DNA from: Alopecurus myosuroides
Taxonomy: Eukaryota > Streptophyta > Magnoliopsida > Poales > Poaceae
Length of the DNA: 64,000 bases
Assembly (NCBI GenBank): GCA_028641055.1
Contig: CM054061.1
Span: 29,809,523 to 29,873,522 of the forward strand
Reading direction: 5' to 3'
Shown: piece after piece, positions 58,201 through 64,000 of the stretch
Layout of the letters: the number at the start of each line of letters is the position of its first letter
How positions within the stretch are numbered: the stretch's first letter is position 1
Translations under genes and position numbers: made by a program
The notes under the pieces: model-generated
What the model was told of the DNA's origin: nothing
Database searches by the model: none
Seen by the model: only the letters and a program-made list of their open reading frames with translations

Positions 58201-58972
58201 GACTGGTAACCGATGCCGACTCTCCGTCAACCTGGGCCAAAACCGTGTTTCTGTTAGTCGGCCCTTGCTGCCGGGTTAATGCTTGTGCTGACCCGGCTGT
58301 GGCCGCGGTTACGGTCTCTTGGTTGAGATTGGTCGCGGGAGCCGTGTAAACCGCAACTCGGCGTATGATGCTTGGCGCGAATTCATGCTGTTCCTCTTCG
58401 CTGTTATTCTCCTCATACCGGTTCTCCAGCAGATCCAGGATGGACTCGGTATCATCCTCTCTTTCGACCCGGTCACGCGGGGTCCATGCCGGTTCCTCCG
58501 GCTGTTCCCACTTCGCGATGAGTTCTTCTGTCGGATATGTCGTTCCAACTGATTCTTCTTCATCTGATTGGATATAAGTGGCCTCCCCTGACACAGAATC
58601 AGATCCAAAATTGTCAGGTATCGAACCGGAAGTACATACCATACCGATGAAGACGCTGATCTGGCCGATCGTCACAATAGATCCGGATTCGAGGTGATCC
58701 GACTCCGGCCCCCAGCCGGAATCGTCCACCATCTTCTCTCCTTTGTGGTCGATGTAGATCTCGCCGGCGACAAGATTCTCCATGTTCTTCCGAGCTTCTC
58801 CCGTGATGTAAACACCTTTGGACGCAGGCCCCACGGTGGGCGCCAACTGTCGTGGGATAATCACGGCAGACGTTACCGGGGGTAACTGATCTTGGGGCAA
58901 GACGACACAGGCGTTAGGGAGAGGGTTTAGCTCAGAGGAAAGCATGATGGAACTCGATCTGGTATCCGGCAA
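55229..58972 (-). pseudogene. Gypsy gag-protease polyprotein with in-frame stop and truncated RT
   Basis: The first frame (58972 to 57743) begins inside the LTR and crosses the primer site; the first Met after it is at 58786 (MENLVAGEIYID). It has acidic and coiled parts and ends at TAG (57743-57745). The same frame continues for 35 codons to the Met at 57637 and on to 55229: a gag domain (DPETWLSSYEMAM, EELKTAFIKHFHG), a Cys/His cluster (CPKHSRNGRPANHSLEQC), and a protease with VLMDGGSSINILY (DGG near 55935). The RT start (NPVLIMKKSSKWRMCI) is joined to an unrelated 12-residue tail. So one amber codon splits gag, and RT, RNase H and integrase are deleted. Confidence 0.9.
58829..58847 (-). 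promoter_or_regulatory. Primer binding site of the Tat-like element
   Basis: The minus strand reads GTTGGCGCCCACCGTGGGG directly after the 5' LTR. The matching tRNA is not assigned here. Confidence 0.75.
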
Positions 58973-59323
58973 TCAAGTCGCCGAGTCTCCGATCTCAAGT
59001 TATTAACCCAACTCTCGTGTTACACTGGATACTCGATACCAAGCGATATTGCTAGGGTTCTTAGATCTCTCTCAACTAATCCTAGGGGTCGGTTTATAAA
59101 GCACCCGTACCCCCTGGCTTGTCCTCCAAGGCGCACCCTGGATTCTACCCGGACACTACATACAAACCCTAACTTTCCTTTACCATAACCCACAATCCGG
59201 GTTACGAGACCTACAAACTTGGGCCTTCCAGAAGTTTCTCCATCCTTAGCCGGATCTTGCGCAGCGTCCTTTGGGCCGGGTTATACCTTGGAGTTGGCCT
59301 ACCGGGTTATTATCCCTCCATCA
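58848..59323 (-). repeat. 5' LTR of the Tat-like element
   Basis: 476 bp; differs from the 3' LTR at TGGTAK (G/T) and TTAAYCC (T/C) by eye. Confidence 0.92.
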
Positions 59324-59328
59324 CCTAG

Positions 59329-59457
59329 CACTGCCCTTTGGGGAATAATTTTTCACCCGTCCTAGTATGGTTTGTTTTGCAGTAACCTGCCCAATGTTGG
59401 TGGAATTTATGCGTCACGTCGAGTGTTGCCGACTGAGAGATGTCATCAAGATCACAT
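59329..59457. other. Flank between the two gypsy elements
   Basis: Short stretch interrupted on the left by the Tat-like element and on the right by the giant LTR. It continues the sequence before 49282. CACAT at 59453-59457 would be one target-duplication copy of the right-hand element. Confidence 0.5.
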
Positions 59458-62400
59458 TGTCGCACCCGGACTTCTAAAGGATACTCGCCGTTCCGTTGAA
59501 CAGTAGTAGATTGGATTACAGGGCTTACCGGCACCCGCTTCCTCTTACGAGTAGGCCAACACACGTATGTGTGACAACCAACCCCTATCTGTTCATCGTC
59601 GACGTAAACTATCCCATAGAAATCAGGACACTACCATTGACGTACTTCATACCATACACACATGGTACGTCAACGGCGTTGAACAAGATGATAACACAAC
59701 ATATCTCTAAGATACAAAAGATTGAAATAAGTTGCAAATAGCTCTCACTAGAGCAGAGATAGCAAATACAATCATCCAGAGGACACATGTCCCAACATAA
59801 CATCATTACATCTCAGCGGAAGCATTCAAAGGGTCTGAGTACAGACAAATCCAAATAGGCTTAAGAAGCCGGAAACTGAAATAAAGACGGAGCCCATCCA
59901 CGAAGTCTCGGATCCTGCCCGGGTCCGCTACCTACTCGTCAGCAGCCTCGTCAAACTCCACGTAGTAGCCGTCACCTGGATCCTCGTAAGCGTAGTCTGC
60001 GGAAACCACAGCCCCAAAGGGGTCAGTACATAAACGTACTGGCAATCAAGACTCACAGTTCACCAAAGTGTAGCCCGTCAACACCAAGCACAGATGCCTT
60101 GGGTTCAACGGAAGAAAGGGATGTAACAGATGCTGCAACTGGCTGCACTAACCAACTACAGAACAAACTATAACTTCCGGCTATCAGAAAGGGGATAAGA
60201 TAGCGTATCGTAACCAACTATAGCTAACCACCAAACAAACCCATCCTGGATCTCGCCCCTTATCCAAAGAAGCAATCCGAGGATAACTCACCCAGTTGGA
60301 TTAATGATGGTTCAGATTGTTGTGTCAATAAGCCTATTACTAGTCAAGTTACCATTAGTTAGGTGTAAGTTGTTCTGAGTACTTGTTAGCCAGTACTTTC
60401 ACCAAGTAATCCATAACCACGGAAAACACGGCTTCTCGAGAAGATTTATCCCTGCAGGGGTGCACCAATTTGGCCGTACACGTAAGAATAACCCGCCAGA
60501 TGGGAAGGCCTTTCCCACCAAGCGGGGCACTCAACACAACTCAACTCTTCTTCGCATCAAGCCCGAAGCACCACGTGCTGTGCATGCGCGGCTAATCGAT
60601 CCCCACGAAGAAAAGGGACCCTCATAGCACTGGAAGACCACGCCGCCCTAAATGCCGACTACAAAAGTTCCACCCTGGCCTCGGGTTCGTACCTGCAAAT
60701 GCGTGCATCAAATGGAAAGCCCGAACTAAGTGTGACGATTTGGACGAGATGCGAATCGAATCAAATTGAGGGGGGCGCCCATACACGCTTCCCACATGCG
60801 GATAGTGCGCTCATCATGGATCAGTAGACAAGACCCTTTTCCTAATTAGGGTCGACACTAGCAGGCCTCAAAACCACACCGGGCCTCCTGCCGGTGCCTT
60901 ATCAGCATTTTATTATTACCTCAAATTAACAGGTTGTTGTTTAACATCGAGCCCCAGAATATAAATGAAATATAGTAACAGAAAGTAACGAGTAACAGAC
61001 TCGAGCAAAAACAACTCTAAGCATGCTAGTAAGACATGGGCAACAAGCAAAAGGTTTTAGGTGTGGAGGTGAGGCAATATCATGGTTAAGGAATAACATG
61101 TGATAGGTTCGTAACAGAAACAACTATTCATAGGGCTAGCAAAATAGACAACGGAAAGTTTCGGTAACCAATGTTGAAAGGAACACAATGGTTCATGTGA
61201 GTGATAACTTGCCTGCAAACTCAGCAGCCGGGTACTGAGCTAGATCCTCAGAAGGGGTGCTGTAAAGATCGTCGGTCTCAACGTCGTCGTCTATCCGGGA
61301 AGAAGCAAACAAACAATACAGAAAGATAAACAATCAATAACATGGCATAGTGCACAATCATGGGATGATGCATGTCAAGTTAATAGATGCATCAAAAAAT
61401 AAACTAGTTGACATGGTAACACAATTTAAATGGACACATATGCAATTTTGAGTTGCATATGAAAAGCCCATGGATTTTGGTTAGATTATTTGTTTTCCAA
61501 CTAATCAACAGGTGCCAGTGGTTTAGTATGATGCATGCATGAGGGAAACAATAAAATAACAACAATAGAACCAAATTAGAATAGGGTTTACCAATTTAGA
61601 AATTTATTTATTAATTTAGGGGATTTTTGGTGCCTTAAAGGTGACACACAAGTATTTGTTGTTTTCAGCCACTTAACTTGTGCAAAATAAATAAAAAAAT
61701 TCATATTTGAAAAGATCATAAAATTTTGGGTGGATTACATGTTTCAAATATTGAAAAAGGCATTAGGATGAATTTATTATGACTTAGACAATATTAAACA
61801 AGTTTTAAATGAGTTTAAAACAAGCATGAATTTCATTTGAATTTTATTTGTTCAAAACATAAATTCAAACTCACATTTTAAAAGGTTATGCTTTTCTAGT
61901 TTGAAAACATATTTTGCATGTTCAAAAATAATTTAATTTGAGCAAGTTATGATTTTATCAAATTTAAATGATTTAAACAAGGTTTAAATTATTTAAGCAA
62001 TTTAAATTATTCAAACCATGAAACAAAATTTATATTTGAATAGGTTATTTGAAATAGCATTGAAAACATATTTTATTTGCATGATTTGGATTTGTTATGA
62101 TTTAGTTATGCAATTTAGCAAATTACAATTGAACTATTTGAATTCAAATTTGAATTGCATTTTGAAAATTCAAAACAGGAAACAAAAGCTACCATTAGAT
62201 AGAGAATTAAATTTAGACCAGTGCACATATTTTATTTTTATTAATTGGAGTTATAAAACTAAAGTTATTTGCATTTTATGTCCAGGGACCAATCTGCAAT
62301 TTTTGAGGGACTGGTTTTAAAACAGAAACTGCTAAAAACATTTTATACGCATCAGAACCCTACGCTAGGCACTGCCAGGGGGGCCCAGGGTCCCTGTGCG

Positions 62401-63950
62401 CTGGCGTGGCAAGTGTGTGGCTGACAGGGGGCCCTCCCTGTCAGCGCTGCGGGCAAAAAGTTGGGATTTTTATCCCGTGCGAGGCCAGGGCTCGAACCCT
62501 GGACCTCACCCTTGCGCTGCTGTGCTCTGAACCAGTGCGGTGCGATTCGTTTCTTGTCAGTTAACCACGCGCGGACAGGTTATCGTTGCTATGCGAGTTA
62601 ACTGAACTTAACTGACGAACACAACTCTGAAACTTGGACAGTTGCCCGGTGGTTCAACTGCGGCGATCGCCGTGCTCGTGCTCGCTGCGCGTGTGCTGCG
62701 ATGAGGTGCTGGATGTGTGCGTAGTGCGTGCACGGATGCTTGCGAGCATGTACAGAGAGGAGGAGGAGGAGATATGGGGTGATCACCGTGGGTTTACCGC
62801 GGTTGAGCTCGACGGCGGAGGTGGCTGCCGCGGCAGTGATGAAGATGGCGGCGAAGATCCACGACGCGCACGGGCTCGCTGCGGTGTCCAAACGAGAGCT
62901 GGAAGGGTGGCGGTTTGGTTTCGACAGCTAGGAAGTTGGGAGGCGCGGCGAGGTGGAGGTGATCGACATGGATTCAGTAGCGGCGTCTCCGGCGAGGGAC
63001 AGAGAGGTGGGAGAGGTGGCCGCGAGAGGGAAAATGGCGGCGGGCTAGGGGAGATAGGGGGTAGGGTTAGGTCTAGGCTGCGCGCGCTGCCCGAGGGGGA
63101 CTAAATAGGGTCCAGGGGGAGCTCCTGGCCGTCGGAGCGGCCATCTGCCGCCGTGGCACCGCGCGATGTCGCGCCGTACATGGGAAAGAAGAGGGGGGCG
63201 CGCTGCGAACCGTTTTCGGGCCGTGGGCTGGCTGCGCGCGAGGGAAAAGGTAGAAGGCGGGCTGGGCTGGGTAGGCTAGCTGCTGCGCGCGCGTTTTCCT
63301 TTTTCCTATTTTTTTTGCTTTTCTGTATTTTTTTTTTGCAGCAAGGAAAATGGAAGAAAAAGGATGGTTTTAGTGTTAGGAAAAATTGAAAAAAAAATAT
63401 GGTTAGCTTAGTTTTTAACATAGCACCTAAATGCTAACCTTGCTTTCCAAAATGTTTCAAATTTAAATGCTGTTTAGTGATTGTTTGAAATTGGATGAAT
63501 TTTTGGGATTAAAATTGATTATTGCAACAAGATTTTAAATAGGGTTATCACCTAACTTTAATTGGAAACAAATGAGCACATCTGTTTTGGTTATTTTTAC
63601 AATTTGAAAATGGTGCTGTTTGTTGATTTGAATTTGAGTTTGGAATGCAATTTAGAATTAATTAATTGAAATAACACCACCATTTTACTAGTTGATCTTT
63701 ATGGAATGATTGGAAAATAGAATGAGACTTTGGATTGCAATTTTGATTTGAAAATATTGTAACATGACAAGTATGAAATAAGCATTTGAAATATGTTTGA
63801 ATTTGAGATGTGAAAACAGAGAAAAACAGATGCAAAACAAATAGTAAACAAATGCAAACAAGGAAACAAATATCATGACATGATGCAATGCTTTAAATTA
63901 AACAAGAAACAAAACATTCTAAGGGATATTTTCATACTTGGGATGTTACA
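59458..63950 (-). repeat. 3' LTR of a second giant-LTR gypsy element
   Basis: On the minus strand it starts TGTAACATCCCAAGTATGAAAA (63950) and ends GGGTGCGACA (59458), 4,493 bp. It is clearly related to the LTRs at 11070 and 17108; the distal parts look about 85% alike where I compared them. It keeps the AT-rich repeats (61600-62200), a GC-rich island (62340-63300) and the T-arm-like palindrome (62485-62502). Differences in length and sequence show a different subfamily. Confidence 0.9.
62485..62502 (-). other. tRNA T-arm-like palindrome in the right LTR
   Basis: The minus strand reads CCAGGGTTCGAGCCCTGG; GGTTCGAGCCC matches the pol III B-box consensus. It is the counterpart of 12656-12680. 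Confidence 0.45.
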
Positions 63951-64000
63951 AAACGCCCCCCCTTGAAGGAATCGCGCCCCGAGATTCCTACTGAGAAACG
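63951..64000 (-). mobile_element. 3' internal end of the second giant-LTR gypsy element
   Basis: On the minus strand, TCAGTAGGAATCTCGGGGCG and CTTCAAGGGGGGGCG precede the LTR, as at 17062-17107. The G-run is the polypurine tract. The element body lies right of the window. Confidence 0.88.

Larger units (their letters stand above)
49287..59323 (-). mobile_element. Ty3/gypsy element of Tat-like structure, pol-deleted, with antisense gene
   Basis: LTRs of 476 bp (49287-49762 and 58848-59323) differ at two positions by eye. CCTAG duplications lie outside (49282-49286 and 59324-59328). Read on the minus strand: 5' LTR, a primer site GTTGGCGCCCACCGTGGGG, gag and protease, a short RT start, then no RT, RNase H or integrase, then an intact antisense gene, then the 3' LTR preceded by CTGGGGACTAC. 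An extra antisense gene between pol and the 3' LTR is known from Tat-lineage elements such as Grande. Divergence of 0.4% implies a recent insertion despite the missing enzymes. Confidence 0.92.

Noticed and set aside
57053..58885. Plus-strand frames over the gypsy gag region
   Set aside because: Short, overlapping and without domain features; gag on the minus strand is clear.
62634..63104. 156-codon plus-strand frame in the right LTR
   Set aside because: It is the GC-rich island of the LTR with Gly/Arg/Glu-biased composition, and corresponds to the island rejected at 11909-12604.

Overview
This window looks like nuclear DNA of a pooid grass (wheat, barley, oat or ryegrass kin); the exact species cannot be read from it. 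The grounds are Stowaway MITEs with CTCCCTCC ends, a CACTA element with GTGCCGACGGC subterminal hairpins, Helitrons ending in a GC-rich hairpin plus CTAGT, gypsy elements with giant LTRs, and a DUF1645 host gene rich in GC. There are no bacterial operons, CRISPR arrays, rRNA genes or convincing tRNA genes. Most of the 64 kb is nested transposable elements. I see one intact host gene (DUF1645, minus strand, 44532-45125) and one broken F-box gene.

Layout. 1-4852 is the right-hand part of a CACTA transposon: the end of its TNP2-type transposase, an apparently complete second gene of 620 aa in eight exons, hairpin-rich subterminal repeats and the terminal repeat. 4853-7573 is mostly unassigned DNA with a 30-bp minisatellite and a Stowaway MITE. 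7575-10230 is a probable minus-strand Helitron that holds a plus-strand Helitron (8171-9234) and a 5'-truncated LINE (about 9681-10097). 10528-27526 is an F-box pseudogene cut in two by a Copia element (10612-26622, minus strand, 5-bp target duplication GTCAG). That Copia is itself cut by a non-autonomous gypsy element (11070-21884, TSD TCAAC) with two 4,777-bp LTRs around a core of only 1.26 kb.

28046-42840 holds three diverged copies of a block of about 0.8-1.15 kb. The second copy has been hit by a 5'-truncated LINE (29629-32255) and an hAT element (32663-33320). Between the second and third copies lie a retroposed sequence (33534-34432), two Stowaway MITEs and a region bounded by Helitron-like ends (37289-40407). 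A minus-strand LINE relic and a small MITE follow, then the DUF1645 gene with its TATA box. A 2.86-kb PIF/Harbinger-type element (45542-48401) sits about 0.4 kb upstream of that gene.

49287-59323 is a young minus-strand Ty3/gypsy element of Tat-like architecture. It keeps gag and protease but has lost RT, RNase H and integrase. On the opposite strand it carries an intact, spliced gene (eight coding exons, 844 aa) with its own TATA box. 59458-63950 is the 3' LTR of another giant-LTR gypsy element, a diverged relative of the 11-22 kb element, whose body lies beyond the right edge.

How the parts relate: the autonomous machinery here is mostly broken. The two youngest gypsy elements (about 0.4-0.5% LTR divergence by eye) are both non-autonomous and must have moved with enzymes supplied from elsewhere. 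The most unusual object is the intact antisense spliced gene inside the pol-less gypsy element. The duplication of the LTR end inside the large-LTR element, a conserved tRNA T-arm-like segment in its LTRs, and the triplicated block with a palindromic core are the next most interesting.
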